From Pontixanthobacter rizhaonensis (GTDB lineage: Bacteria > Pseudomonadota > Alphaproteobacteria > Sphingomonadales > Sphingomonadaceae): a DNA stretch of 64,000 nucleotides. Below, piece after piece: positions 1 through 9,090 of the stretch; position 1 is the first letter of the stretch; each line of letters begins with the position of its first letter. The notes beneath the pieces are model-generated. The model was given only the letters and a program-made list of their open reading frames with translations, did not search any database and was not told where the DNA came from. Where the stretch lies: the NCBI RefSeq assembly GCF_012972675.1, contig NZ_JABCRE010000002.1, positions 547,001-611,000 of the forward strand. Reading direction: 5' to 3'. The translations under genes were made by a program, and so were the position numbers.

Positions 1-2691
1 GATGGCTTCCAGCAGTGGCTGCCGCGCGCGTTGCATCAAATCTTCGTCGGGCGCTTCACTTCGCAGCTCGGTGAGCACATCCATTAACGCGGCTTTTGTT
101 GCATCCAGCTGGGTCACATCCACGGCAGCCCCCATTGCGAACGTTCCATAATCCCGGAAAACCCGTGACTGGTTGTCGCTGACGGATGGCGAGTAGGTTT
201 GCCCCAGCTCCTCGCGCAGTTTTTCGGTCAACATCAGGCGGGTTATTCGGGCAAGAACCGTAAATGCGGTGGCCTGTTTAACGTCCTCGGCATCATCGGT
301 CGGCCACACCATCCGCAGCAATGCCTGATCGGCTTCGCCATCATGCGGAATGATTTTTAGACCGCGATTATCTGTGAAGCTACGATCACGGCGCTCATCG
401 TCATAAGGTCTAAACTCAGCTTCGCGCTGCGGAAGCGCACCGATTGTTTCGGCCAGCACCGCAATCACCGCGTCTTCTTCAAAATCGCCAACGATGGAAA
501 CTTCAATCGCGCCGTTCTGCAGCCGGTCGCTGATCGTGGTTCTGAGCCGTTCATAGTTCAGCGCACGGTATTGCTCTATTGCGGGCCGGGTAAAGCGGGG
601 ATCACCGTCGGATAATATCCGGTTGGACGCTTCGCTATATGCCGATCCAGGCGTTTTGCCCAACCGGCCAAAGAAATCATCGAGCCCATTATACCAAGAT
701 CCCAACCCTTCCGGCCGGTATCCCGGATCAGCGAGGAAGGCGGTGAGCAGCTGCATTTGCAGTCTGAAATCTTTAGGGGTTGTGGTTGCTGAACTGAGGA
801 AAGTTTCGGCACTATCGCCAAAATTTCCGCGCACGGACTTACCGGCCAAAATGGACTGTAGTTCATCTGTACTGTGCTTCCCCAAGCCGCCACGCGTCAA
901 CAAGCTGGCGATGGTGACCGCTTGTGGGTCCTCCGCTGTTCTGAGCATTCTGCCGCCGTCAACATGCATCCGGATGGATACCACATTATCTTGCAGATCG
1001 GTGGGCTTCAGGTTGACTCGAACCCCATTGGCGAAGCGCAATGTACGAATGCCGAAGTCTTGAATCTTGCCGTCTTCGACCACGGTGCCTGGTGTCCCGA
1101 AATCAGTATAGGCAAATTCAGCAATGCCGTTGTCTTCCGGCGGCGTAACATCACGGGCAAAGGCGGCCTCTACAGCAGCACGCAGAGCGTCTGATCCGCC
1201 CTCTGGTGCCGACTTTCCGGTAAACCTGATTAATGGTTTTTCCAGATCGACCACGTTTTCACGCAGGGCCGACAGCACTGCTTGGGGTGAAGCTATTTCA
1301 GCGACGGCGTTAAACCGGGCCAGCCCAGCCTCGGGGCTGTCTGGTACCAGATCACCGTTTGCGATGGTGAACGCGCGGGACGTGAAAGTGGCGTTACTGC
1401 GGGTGCCTTTATTGGCAATTGCGTTTTCTAGTGAGGTCCGGCCATTACTGATCTGCTCGGCGATTTCCGCTTCGGTGAAACCGTAAATCAGAGCGCGGCG
1501 ATATTCATCAATCGCTGCATCGAGTCCGCGTTGCCATTGGCCTTCGACCGTGCTCACCGAAACCTGGGTGGATCGGGCTTCCTCGAAGAAGTTTGAAGTC
1601 GATACGTTTACTCCGCGAAACGGAGGGTCTTCGCTGCGCTGCAGCCGTTGCAGGCGGCGATTGATGATGCTTTGCCCGATACGCCGTAATGTACCCTGCC
1701 GGCGCTCGGCAACGGTGTCTGGGCGGTCAATATACGCACCATGCCGGATAAGAGTAATCGATTCAGTCAGGGCAGGGTCCAGATAGATATCAGTCTGGCC
1801 TTTTTGGGTAAGATCAACCGGTCCATGATCTGGTTGATCCACCGATACTTTGCTTCGCCAATCCGCAAAGCGAGCCTGAATTTTCTGTTCTACCAAAGCG
1901 GGCTGAAAGTCACCTACAACGATCAGAACGGTGTCTTGCGGCACATATTCGCGTTCCCAGAAGCCGCGCAGCCCCTCTGCTGTTGCGCCTTCCAGTGTTT
2001 CCAATATTCCGATCGGTAGGCGTTTGGAAATGCGCGCATCCGGATATGCGAATTTCAGGCCATCGATAGTGTTTTTGAATGCGTAGCCGTTGCGGACCCG
2101 CCGTTCCGACAAAATAACACCGCGTTCGCGTGCGACGGCTTCTGGCGTGATCGTCAGCTCGCTCACTGTTTCACGCATCAACATCAACGCAGTGTCCAAC
2201 AAGGCTTCATCATTGCGGGGCAAATCGAGCTTATACTGAGTTTCATCAAACCCGGTTGAAGCGTTGGTGTCAGCGCCAAAGGCAAGGCCTTCGCGTTCCA
2301 ACAACTTGATCATCTCGCCTTCAGGTATGTTGGTGGAACCGTTAAACGCCATGTGTTCAACGTAATGGGCGAAGCCCTGTTCATCATCTTGTTCATCAAT
2401 GGATCCAGCGCCAATCACCATTCTGACCAAGGCGGTGCCTTCTGGACGATTGTTCGGGCGGATGATGTACCGCACACCATTATCAAGCTTGCCGAAATAC
2501 CAGCCCGCTTCCGGAGTGAACTCGCTATCTTCCAAGTCCCAGTCCGCAGGGTTCCAATTAACCGGTCCCGCTACGTCGTCAGCAGAAACCTTGGGGCCCG
2601 GTTCGGGCGTTTCTTGCGCCAGAGCAGGTGGGGTAAAGGCGGTTGTTAAAGCGAGTGATAGCGCAGCATGCGCAGCAGTCCGTAATGTCAT
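1..2691 (-). CDS. M16 family zinc metallopeptidase (insulinase-like), C-terminus cut off by window edge
   Basis: Reading frame open from an ATG at 2691 through the left edge of the window (897 codons seen). Residues 1-25 form a Sec signal peptide ending in ALA, so the enzyme is exported to the periplasm. Residues 109-113 are HYVEH, the inverted HxxEH zinc site of M16 peptidases, followed at the usual distance by the ARERGVILSE segment that carries the third zinc ligand. The length fits the two-repeat, roughly 950-residue M16 proteins, which degrade peptides inside a clamshell made of an active and an inactive half. It lies 53 nt downstream of purC on the same strand and may be co-transcribed. 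An AAGG just upstream of the ATG supports the start. The natural substrate cannot be read from the sequence. Confidence 0.92.
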   Translation of the reverse strand, partial: MTLRTAAHAALSLALTTAFTPPALAQETPEPGPKVSADDVAGPVNWNPADWDLEDSEFTPEAGWYFGKLDNGVRYIIRPNNRPEGTALVRMVIGAGSIDEQDDEQGFAHYVEHMAFNGSTNIPEGEMIKLLEREGLAFGADTNASTGFDETQYKLDLPRNDEALLDTALMLMRETVSELTITPEAVARERGVILSERRVRNGYAFKNTIDGLKFAYPDARISKRLPIGILETLEGATAEGLRGFWEREYVPQDTVLIVVGDFQPALVEQKIQARFADWRSKVSVDQPDHGPVDLTQKGQTDIYLDPALTESITLIRHGAYIDRPDTVAERRQGTLRRIGQSIINRRLQRLQRSEDPPFRGVNVSTSNFFEEARSTQVSVSTVEGQWQRGLDAAIDEYRRALIYGFTEAEIAEQISNGRTSLENAIANKGTRSNATFTSRAFTIANGDLVPDSPEAGLARFNAVAEIASPQAVLSALRENVVDLEKPLIRFTGKSAPEGGSDALRAAVEAAFARDVTPPEDNGIAEFAYTDFGTPGTVVEDGKIQDFGIRTLRFANGVRVNLKPTDLQDNVVSIRMHVDGGRMLRTAEDPQAVTIASLLTRGGLGKHSTDELQSILAGKSVRGNFGDSAETFLSSATTTPKDFRLQMQLLTAFLADPGYRPEGLGSWYNGLDDFFGRLGKTPGSAYSEASNRILSDGDPRFTRPAIEQYRALNYERLRTTISDRLQNGAIEVSIVGDFEEDAVIAVLAETIGALPQREAEFRPYDDERRDRSFTDNRGLKIIPHDGEADQALLRMVWPTDDAEDVKQATAFTVLARITRLMLTEKLREELGQTYSPSVSDNQSRVFRDYGTFAMGAAVDVTQLDATKAALMDVLTELRSEAPDEDLMQRARQPLLEAI

Positions 2692-2744
2692 CCAACCTTC
2701 ATGCAGAAGGCAAGATGAACCCGCAACAACTCTATGGAACCATT

Positions 2745-3545
2745 CTATTTTTTAGGTGGTGCGCCGCGCAGTTTGCCGCGATGGGCATTGAGGTCGAATA
2801 CTTCACCCGGGCTGTTATCCTCATTACCAAGGATACCCAGCCTGCGTGCGACTTCTTGATAGGCTTCCTCTTCGCCGCCCAAATCACGGCGGAAACGGTC
2901 CTTATCAAGCTTCTCGTTGGTTTCCATATCCCACAACCGGCAGCCGTCAGGGCTGATTTCATCCGCCAGAATAACCCGGCTGAAATCGCCCTCATACATC
3001 CGGCCGAATTCCAATTTGAAATCCACCAAACGGATATTGATTGCGGCAAACATCCCGCACAGAAAGTCGTTAACGCGGATCGCCATAGAGGAAATGTCCT
3101 GCATTTCGTCTTGGCTGGCCCAGTTGAAACAGGCGATATGTTCTTCAGCGACGAGCGGGTCGCCCAGGGCATCATCCTTGTAACAATACTCGATCAAAGT
3201 GTGTGGCAGCGGCTCACCTTCTTCAAGGCCGAGGCGTTTGCAGATTGATCCGGCAGCGACATTGCGCACAATCACTTCGATCGGCACAATCTCTACCTGC
3301 CGAACAAGTTGTTCGCGCATATTCAAGCGGCGGATAAAGTGAGTCGGGATTCCGATATGGCTGAGCCGGGTAAAGACATATTCGCTAATGCGATTATTGA
3401 TCACGCCTTTACCGTTGATCGTGCCCTTTTTTTCCGCGTTGAACGCGGTCGCATCGTCTTTAAAATACTGAATGATCGTACCCGGCTCTGGACCTTCATA
3501 GAGGATCTTGGCCTTGCCTTCGTAAATTTGGCGACGACGGGTCAT
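2745..3545 (-). CDS. purC: Phosphoribosylaminoimidazole-succinocarboxamide synthase
   Basis: SAICAR synthetase of de novo purine synthesis: ATP-dependent joining of aspartate to CAIR in the cytoplasm. The 266-residue protein begins [13 protein letters not shown] and contains the family segments DFKLEFG and [15 protein letters not shown] chose the ATG at 3545 over an in-frame codon 42 nt further upstream because AAGGAA lies about 7 nt before it and the family N-terminus starts exactly there. The M16 peptidase gene follows 53 nt downstream. No other pur genes are in the window. Confidence 0.96.
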   Translation of the reverse strand: MTRRRQIYEGKAKILYEGPEPGTIIQYFKDDATAFNAEKKGTINGKGVINNRISEYVFTRLSHIGIPTHFIRRLNMREQLVRQVEIVPIEVIVRNVAAGSICKRLGLEEGEPLPHTLIEYCYKDDALGDPLVAEEHIACFNWASQDEMQDISSMAIRVNDFLCGMFAAINIRLVDFKLEFGRMYEGDFSRVILADEISPDGCRLWDMETNEKLDKDRFRRDLGGEEEAYQEVARRLGILGNEDNSPGEVFDLNAHRGKLRGAPPKK

Positions 3546-3717
3546 GCACGGTTCCTTGAAATAACAGCGCCCCGGCTGGCGAGACAACAGCGTCTGCGCG
3601 TCCGGGGCGTGGGGCCTATTTACCGTGCTGGGCAGAAAAGTGCAATCGGCGGATGTGCAAGGCTGTGGTCATCCGTAGATCGTGCATCGCGATTGCCAAT
3701 CCTAGGCATTGGTCAAC

Positions 3718-3756
3718 GTATGGGCCCAAGGCGGTGGCCCTAGGTATGGGCCCAAG
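3718..3756. repeat. Pair of 13-bp direct repeats in the purC-maoC intergenic region
   Basis: GTATGGGCCCAAG occurs at 3718-3730 and again at 3744-3756, exactly 26 bp apart, and each copy carries the palindrome GGGCCC. CCTAGG also occurs twice nearby (3701-3706 and 3739-3744). The repeats lie in the 296-bp gap between the divergent purC and maoC-like genes, about 90 bp before the maoC start. They could be protein-binding sites or a local duplication. No function is known to me. Confidence 0.45.
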
Positions 3757-3841
3757 CTGTTGATGGGGAACTGCCTTGCCTTTGGGGGATTGGTCCAGCA
3801 GGGATAGCCGACAATAGATCGGTAAAGGGAGAAATCTGGCA

Positions 3842-4351
3842 ATGCGTGACGGTGTAATCGAAGTGGCTCCGGGCCGGTACCGTGAAACTTTTGGCCGCTA
3901 TTACGAGGATTTTTCGGTTGGTGATGTCTATGAACATCGCCCCGGCAGAACCATTTCCGAGCAAGATAATACGTGGTTCACTCTGCTGACCATGAACACT
4001 CATCCACTGCATTTTGACCATGAATTCGCGGCCAAAACGGAATTTGGCAAGCCGCTTATCTGCTCGCCGCTAACCGTTGCCATTATGACCGGCCAAAGCG
4101 TGTCTGATGTTAGCCAGAAGGCTGTCGCCAATTTGGGTTGGGACAATATCAAATTGCCCAAGCCGCTATTTGCTGGTGACACCCTATATTCTGAAAGCGA
4201 AGTTCTGGAGAAGCGGGAATCGGAAAAACGCCCCACACAGGGAATCGTGAAAATTCACACGCTTGGCCGTAACCAGCACGGCGATGTGGTCTGTAGTTTT
4301 GACCGTAAGATGTTGGTGTGGAAACGGGGCCACGGTCCGGCGGATGGCTGA
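3842..4351 (+). CDS. MaoC family dehydratase
   Basis: A 169-residue single hotdog-fold protein of the MaoC type, which hydrates enoyl-CoA substrates. The hydratase-2-like signature is spread over NTWFTLLTMNTHPLHFDHEF, with the Asp/His pair typical of these active sites, followed by FGKPLICSPL. An AGGGAG about 10 nt upstream supports the ATG. It opens a plus-strand run with a crotonase (6 nt gap) and an SDR, converging on an acyl-CoA synthetase. That suggests a small beta-oxidation or unsaturated/branched acyl-CoA pathway. The substrate is unknown; a mesaconyl-CoA hydratase-like role is possible but unsupported. Confidence 0.88.
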   Translation: MRDGVIEVAPGRYRETFGRYYEDFSVGDVYEHRPGRTISEQDNTWFTLLTMNTHPLHFDHEFAAKTEFGKPLICSPLTVAIMTGQSVSDVSQKAVANLGWDNIKLPKPLFAGDTLYSESEVLEKRESEKRPTQGIVKIHTLGRNQHGDVVCSFDRKMLVWKRGHGPADG

Positions 4352-4357
4352 CCGCAA

Positions 4358-5113
4358 TTGAGTATTCGATATAAGAGGGATGGGCAGACCGGCTATTTGC
4401 TGATTGATCGGCCAGATCGGCGCAATGCCCTGTCGCTTGAGATGTGGCAGGCAATCCCCGATCTGCTTGATCAGGCGATGCAAGAGAATGGGCTGCGGGT
4501 GCTGGTGGTTAAGGCTGCCGCAGGGGGAAGCTTTTGCGCTGGCGCTGATATCCGCGAGATGGTGGACCATAAAGATGATCCGGAATGGCTGAAGGCCAAT
4601 CAAGACGCCATCTTTGCGGCGCAACACAGGCTGACACGATTTCCCGTGCCAACACTCGCGTTTGTTGAAGGCGATTGTATTGGCGGCGGGTGCGGATTGG
4701 CTCTCGCCTGCGATATCCGTGTCGCCGCACCAACGGCCCGTTTCGGAATAACGCCTGCAAAGCTGGGGTTAGTCTACCCGTTTCATGACATAAAACTGTT
4801 GGTCGATTTGGTTGGCCCCGGACAGGCTAAGCGCTTGCTATATACCGGCGATCTCATTGATGCTGCAGAAGCTCACCGGATCGGTTTGACGGAATTGCTG
4901 GCTGACGATGTCGAGAGTTTACGCTCCGCCATTGCAGCAGCGTCGGCCTCTTCCAACAAGGAAATGAAGCAGTTTGTGCGGCAGGTTCTGGATGGCCAGA
5001 CCGATGATGACGCTGCCACCAAGACGGTTTTCGCCGCCGCATTTGCAGGCGCTGATTTTGCGGAAGGCACATCGGCCTTTGTCGAAAAGCGCAGGCCTGA
5101 ATTCAAAGACTAA
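4358..5113 (+). CDS. Enoyl-CoA hydratase/isomerase (crotonase) family protein
   Basis: A 251-residue crotonase-fold protein. It starts with TTG six nt after the maoC-like stop, a tight spacing that suggests translational coupling. The oxyanion-hole motifs are present: FCAGADI and GDCIGGGCGLALACD. The two acidic residues that activate water in classical enoyl-CoA hydratases appear replaced: Gly in GGGCGLA where hydratases have Glu, and Pro in FGITPAKLGL where they have Glu. The protein may therefore be an isomerase, a hydrolase/decarboxylase-type crotonase, or use another base. The residue alignment was done by eye. Confidence 0.88.
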   Translation: MSIRYKRDGQTGYLLIDRPDRRNALSLEMWQAIPDLLDQAMQENGLRVLVVKAAAGGSFCAGADIREMVDHKDDPEWLKANQDAIFAAQHRLTRFPVPTLAFVEGDCIGGGCGLALACDIRVAAPTARFGITPAKLGLVYPFHDIKLLVDLVGPGQAKRLLYTGDLIDAAEAHRIGLTELLADDVESLRSAIAAASASSNKEMKQFVRQVLDGQTDDDAATKTVFAAAFAGADFAEGTSAFVEKRRPEFKD

Positions 5114-5140
5114 CGCGCGCAACGCGCAGAGAGGCTCCCT

Positions 5141-6040
5141 ATGGATATTGCAAAACTGATGTACCGCGACGGATTAATGGACGGAGCTCGGATTCTGGTA
5201 ACAGGTGGGGGCACCGGCCTTGGCCGTGAAATGTCAGAGGCATTTTTGAAACTTGGCGCGACGGTGCATATTTGTGGTCGCCGGCAGAATAGACTGGATG
5301 AAACAGCGGGGGAATTGATGGCTGCGCATGGCGGCACAGTGGTTGGCCATGCCTGTGATATCCGCGATGCTGATGCGATCAAAGCTATGGTCGACGCCAT
5401 TTGGGAAGAAGGCGGTGCGCTGACCGGCGTGGTGAATAACGCAGCGGGCAATTTCATCAGCCGGACAGAGGACCTGTCGACCAACGGTTTCAATGCTATC
5501 TCTGACATCGTCTTTCGCGGGACGTTCTATGTCACGCATGAAATCGGCAAACGGCTGATTGATGAAGGCAAATCCGCCAGCTTCCTGTCGATCCTTACAA
5601 CATGGGTTTGGAATGGCGGGCCGTTTGTGGTGCCGTCTGCGATGTCGAAATCGGCAATCAACACGATGACTCAAAGTCTGGCGGTGGAATGGGGCCGATA
5701 TGGGTTGCGCTTCAATGCGATTGCGCCGGGGCTTTTCCCGACCGACGGGATGAGCGCGCGCCTGTCGCCCGGTGGACGGGGCGATAATTCCAATGACCGG
5801 ATGAACCCGATGGGCCGCCACGGGGAAATGCATGAGCTCGCCAATCTGGCGGTGTTCCTGATGGGGCCGGGCGCGGAATGGGTGAACGGCCAGACTATCG
5901 CCATTGACGGTGCAGGATATCAGGCAACCGGCGGCAATTTCTACCAAATGCTCAGCCCGCTAGGGGATGAGGAATGGGATCAAATGCGCGCTATGATCAA
6001 AGGCACGAATGCCAAGGATAAGGAGGACCGTGCAAGCTAG
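5141..6040 (+). CDS. SDR family oxidoreductase resembling 2,4-dienoyl-CoA reductase
   Basis: A 299-residue short-chain dehydrogenase. The Rossmann motif TGGGTGLG lies near residues 22-29 and NNAAGNF near residues 103-109. In the catalytic region the usual YxxxK is replaced by SAMSK within FVVPSAMSK, as in animal 2,4-dienoyl-CoA reductases (FVVPSASAK). The downstream AVEWGRYGLRFNAIAPG segment also matches that group. The likely reaction is NADPH-dependent reduction of 2,4-dienoyl-CoA to 3-enoyl-CoA, which fits its place after a MaoC hydratase and a crotonase. Its TAG stop overlaps the stop of the convergent acyl-CoA synthetase within one CTAG. Confidence 0.9.
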   Translation: MDIAKLMYRDGLMDGARILVTGGGTGLGREMSEAFLKLGATVHICGRRQNRLDETAGELMAAHGGTVVGHACDIRDADAIKAMVDAIWEEGGALTGVVNNAAGNFISRTEDLSTNGFNAISDIVFRGTFYVTHEIGKRLIDEGKSASFLSILTTWVWNGGPFVVPSAMSKSAINTMTQSLAVEWGRYGLRFNAIAPGLFPTDGMSARLSPGGRGDNSNDRMNPMGRHGEMHELANLAVFLMGPGAEWVNGQTIAIDGAGYQATGGNFYQMLSPLGDEEWDQMRAMIKGTNAKDKEDRAS

Positions 6041-7668
6041 CCAATCGCAGCATCAGCCAAGGCTTGTGCTGCTTTATAATCAGGCTTGCCATTGTTGAGG
6101 CGGAGCGATTGCTCGGTAAACACGTATAGGCGGGGTATTTTATATCCCGCCAATGCAGCGCGAACGGTTGCATCCAGCTCAGCTTCAACCGCGTCTGCGC
6201 CCTGTATGACAGCTGTGATTTTGCGGCCAAAGCGCGGGTCGGGAATACCGACAACACGGACATCTTGAACGCCCTCGCATCCCTGCAGCACGGCTTCGAC
6301 TTCTTCGGGGAAGACTTTTTCACCGCCCGTATTGATGCACATATTGTCCCGGCCTTGAAACTCGATGCTGCCATCTGCGCGGTATCGGGCTGTGTCGCCT
6401 GTCATCAGCCAGCGTCTTCCGCCAATTTCAGGGAAGGTTTGCGCGTTCTTTTCGTCTTCACCCAGATAGCCAAGGGGCAGGGGGCCTGATCTTGCCAATA
6501 TGCCAAAATCGTCTGATCCGGGTTGTACTTCTTGATGATTGCCCGATACATCTACAGCGAAGATTTTCGTATCCCGCCCGGGCATCGGGGCAAAGTTGCC
6601 GCCGCCGCTGGTGCCCGCCGCGCTGGTAATTGTGACAGCCGTTCCCGCACTTTCGCTCGACCCCAAAGCGTCGATGATGACCATTTCTGGGTTGGCCGCG
6701 ATAAGCCGGTCTTTGACGGATTGGCTGAAGACAGCGCCCGATGATGTCACCAGACGCAGGCTTTTTATTGCATCCTTTCCATCGGTGCGATTTTCCAGGG
6801 CGTCCGCCAAAGGCATTGCGAAAGCATCACCCACAAAGGCCAGTGAACGTGCCTTACGCTGCTTCACGGCATCGATAGCTTGATTTGCATCTAAGCGTGA
6901 TGCCGGCACAGTAGCCAATGTGCCGCCGCGCATCAGATGGATCATCGCAGCAAATTGCCCGGCGCCATGCATTAGCGGGCTAAGCAGCAGCAGCGGGGCA
7001 GGGCTATCAGGCCCATCAGGGGCGATTTTGGCGGCAATTGCGCAGTGCTCGGCCAATGATGCTGCAATATGAGGCGGCTGGCCAAGGCCCGTCGGCCATT
7101 GCGAAATCTGAAATGCGTCCCATGCTTCCTCAAATGGCCACATGACCGCTTTCGGCATACCCGTCGTCCCGCCAGTGGCAGTAAAGAACAGTGCCTGCGC
7201 GTCTTGGTGCGGTACAAAGTCTTCCGAACCATCGGCTTGAAGCATATCTCGCCAATTGGCATTAGCGGGATCGGCAATGATGATGTGATCTAAGCCCGGA
7301 GTATCTGTTGCCTCGGCCGCGGCGGCGAATTCCTGCTCCACAAACAGAGCCTTCAAACCAAAGCGCGTAAAGATATCGCGCAGCTCACCCTGTTTATAGT
7401 GATAGTTCACATTGACCGGCGTGATACCGGCTTTGACGCATCCGAAATAGGCCAGGATGTAGTCCGGTGAATTGCGCAGCATTTGTCCGGCGACATCACC
7501 CGGTTTCAAGCCCTGTCTGATAAGTGATGCCGCGATCGCATCAGTTTGGCGGTCCAGCTCCTGCCACGTGACCATCCTATCGCCATGCAGCAAAGCGGGC
7601 CGGCCGTGTTCAACAGTGTTCGCAATGGCTTTAACAGCCACACCAAAATTCTCGCCTCTCCAAATCAT
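6037..7668 (-). CDS. Acyl-CoA synthetase (AMP-dependent, FadD-like)
   Basis: A 543-residue ANL-superfamily ligase that activates a carboxylic acid through an acyl-adenylate and transfers it to CoA. The phosphate-binding loop TATGGTTGMPK is near residues 167-177. The hinge region and C-terminal domain follow, with the RDNMCINTGGEKVFPEEVE segment holding the A8 core motif. The C-terminal catalytic Lys is in RLNNGKPDYK. It faces the hydratase/crotonase/SDR genes and would supply their acyl-CoA substrate. The chain length of the substrate cannot be told. The stop codon is shared within CTAG at 6037-6040. Confidence 0.93.
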   Translation of the reverse strand: MIWRGENFGVAVKAIANTVEHGRPALLHGDRMVTWQELDRQTDAIAASLIRQGLKPGDVAGQMLRNSPDYILAYFGCVKAGITPVNVNYHYKQGELRDIFTRFGLKALFVEQEFAAAAEATDTPGLDHIIIADPANANWRDMLQADGSEDFVPHQDAQALFFTATGGTTGMPKAVMWPFEEAWDAFQISQWPTGLGQPPHIAASLAEHCAIAAKIAPDGPDSPAPLLLLSPLMHGAGQFAAMIHLMRGGTLATVPASRLDANQAIDAVKQRKARSLAFVGDAFAMPLADALENRTDGKDAIKSLRLVTSSGAVFSQSVKDRLIAANPEMVIIDALGSSESAGTAVTITSAAGTSGGGNFAPMPGRDTKIFAVDVSGNHQEVQPGSDDFGILARSGPLPLGYLGEDEKNAQTFPEIGGRRWLMTGDTARYRADGSIEFQGRDNMCINTGGEKVFPEEVEAVLQGCEGVQDVRVVGIPDPRFGRKITAVIQGADAVEAELDATVRAALAGYKIPRLYVFTEQSLRLNNGKPDYKAAQALADAAIG

Positions 7669-7740
7669 ATCAGAAGGCTAGCAGTCAAATGACGCGCTGA
7701 CGAGGACAGGTTTTGTTGGGGGGCTCCCCAATTCGGGAAA

Positions 7741-7816
7741 TGGTGCCCAGAGGCAGATTCGAACTGCCGACACCACGATTTTCAATCGTGTGCTCTACCA
7801 ACTGAGCTATCCGGGC
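7741..7816 (-). tRNA. tRNA-Phe (anticodon GAA)
   Basis: A 76-nt cloverleaf including an encoded CCA. Acceptor arms GCCCGGA and TCTGGGC pair with one G-U. The D loop contains AGCTCAGTTGGTAGAGC. The anticodon stem CACGA/TCGTG encloses TTGAAAA, giving anticodon GAA. The T arm contains GTTCGAATC. A short hairpin (TTGGGG/CCCCAA, 7716-7731) lies just downstream of the 3' end; it has no T-tract, so I do not call it a terminator. Confidence 0.98.
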
Positions 7817-7930
7817 ACTCGGCGCTGAATCAAACGTGTTCAACGCGGGTTGGAAGCGGCGCTATGGCGAAGCTACGCGCGCTTGGCAAGCGCTAATCAG
7901 TGTTGCCAGAGCGCTTTCTTGCATGCGCGA

Positions 7931-8116
7931 TCAATCTTGTTTGTCCCATTCTTGTGTTGCCAGTTCTTCTGGAGCTGCTGGACGACCGGGAACGGCATAT
8001 CCATCAGTGAACCATTGGTTCAAATCACGGTCACGGCAACCTCTGGAACAGAATGGATGAAATTCCTGATTGCGGGGCTTTTTGCAGATTGGGCAGGGCT
8101 TCGATGCGGTAGTCAT
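7931..8116 (-). CDS. yacG: DNA gyrase inhibitor YacG-like zinc protein
   Basis: A 61-residue protein with four Cys zinc ligands arranged CPIC (residues 8-11) and CSRGC (residues 23-27), then DRDLNQWFTDGYAVPG, the conserved YacG core. In E. coli YacG binds GyrB and inhibits gyrase. Its ATG overlaps the TGA of the upstream RNase gene (ATGA), so it is the last gene of the infA-maf-RNase operon. A longer frame extends upstream of this ATG, but the family N-terminus begins here. Confidence 0.92.
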   Translation of the reverse strand: MTTASKPCPICKKPRNQEFHPFCSRGCRDRDLNQWFTDGYAVPGRPAAPEELATQEWDKQD

Positions 8117-9090
8117 AATGGCACCGATTGGGCGAAACTGCCTTCTGGCGCAAGGGATGGGCGAGTCTCTATCCTCACCTGACGCCCGCTCCGGCGAGCC
8201 AGTTCTTCCACCCATGTGGTTTTCAATTGCGCGGAAATTGCAGGGTGAGCGGTCAACATAATCGCGCCGGGCTGTGTGATGTGTTCTGCCTGTCTCAGCA
8301 AATTCCGAACCACCACCCCGCTGCGTGATATTGCTGCCCGGTGAAACAAAGACGGGCGTTCCAATCGGGAAACCAACTGCACAAAGCCAAAACCGTTCAT
8401 AGCCGTCCGTTCGTGCGGCCAATCATCCAGCGCCCGTTCCAGCGCCATGTCGACCAGGCGCCGGTCCGCTTTGGAAGGCAGGGTCGGGAAATCAATCCCG
8501 ACCATCCCCCCAATATCCATTTGCCGTAGCGTGGCTGCAATCGCAGGAACCGCAGCAAGCGCTAGCTCGCGGGGCGGCAGCGTTCCATCAATATCGACCA
8601 CCAGCATTGCAGCTGTCGGGGCGATCAATAATGATCCGCCATTGAAGTCGATTGATTGCGACAAGCTATCACTCACCAGATCGGACCAACCCGGAACGGA
8701 GAAGCGCCGAACTTCGCGAATGGGGCAGGGTGTTTGCGCCAAACTATCCGTCAGGGATAAAGTCCTGACTGCATCGGTGCTGGGCCGTGCATGGGCTAAT
8801 TTCATGCGACCTTTCTCACTAATCGCTGAACGCATGATCGTAAGGTTCAGCATGGCGCCTTCTCGCGCATCTTTATCTAGCCGATCAACGAGAAGGTCTG
8901 TCCCATCGTCAAGCCGGGCTGTACCGCGCGCGGCCCCGCTGGGCTTTGAAATCAGCTTTGCCTCAACCACCGAACCTGCAATCAGTTCACCATCCCAGTG
9001 ATGTCGAGTGCGCATTATCTGGTCGTTATTGACCAGAATGGCGCGAGTTTCCCCGATGCCGCGTTCGACCTGCCACTCAGCCAATGGCAA
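8113..9090 (-). CDS. Ribonuclease E/G family protein
   Basis: A 325-residue protein similar to the catalytic part of RNase G/E, endonucleases that cut single-stranded AU-rich RNA. The core is GGSLLIAPTAAMLVVDIDG followed by GGMVGIDFPTL and the TAMNGFGFVQLVSRLERP segment. These correspond to the DNase I-like subdomain with its two metal-binding Asp residues. It is much shorter than E. coli RNase E and has no scaffold domain, so it is closer to RNase G in size. The start overlaps the maf 3' end by 14 nt and the stop overlaps the yacG start by 4 nt. The gene symbol rng would be a guess. Confidence 0.85.
   Translation of the reverse strand: MPLAEWQVERGIGETRAILVNNDQIMRTRHHWDGELIAGSVVEAKLISKPSGAARGTARLDDGTDLLVDRLDKDAREGAMLNLTIMRSAISEKGRMKLAHARPSTDAVRTLSLTDSLAQTPCPIREVRRFSVPGWSDLVSDSLSQSIDFNGGSLLIAPTAAMLVVDIDGTLPPRELALAAVPAIAATLRQMDIGGMVGIDFPTLPSKADRRLVDMALERALDDWPHERTAMNGFGFVQLVSRLERPSLFHRAAISRSGVVVRNLLRQAEHITQPGAIMLTAHPAISAQLKTTWVEELARRSGRQVRIETRPSLAPEGSFAQSVPL

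Noticed and set aside
7716-7731. Terminator after tRNA-Phe
   Set aside because: The 6-bp hairpin TTGGGG/CCCCAA lacks a T-tract on either strand.
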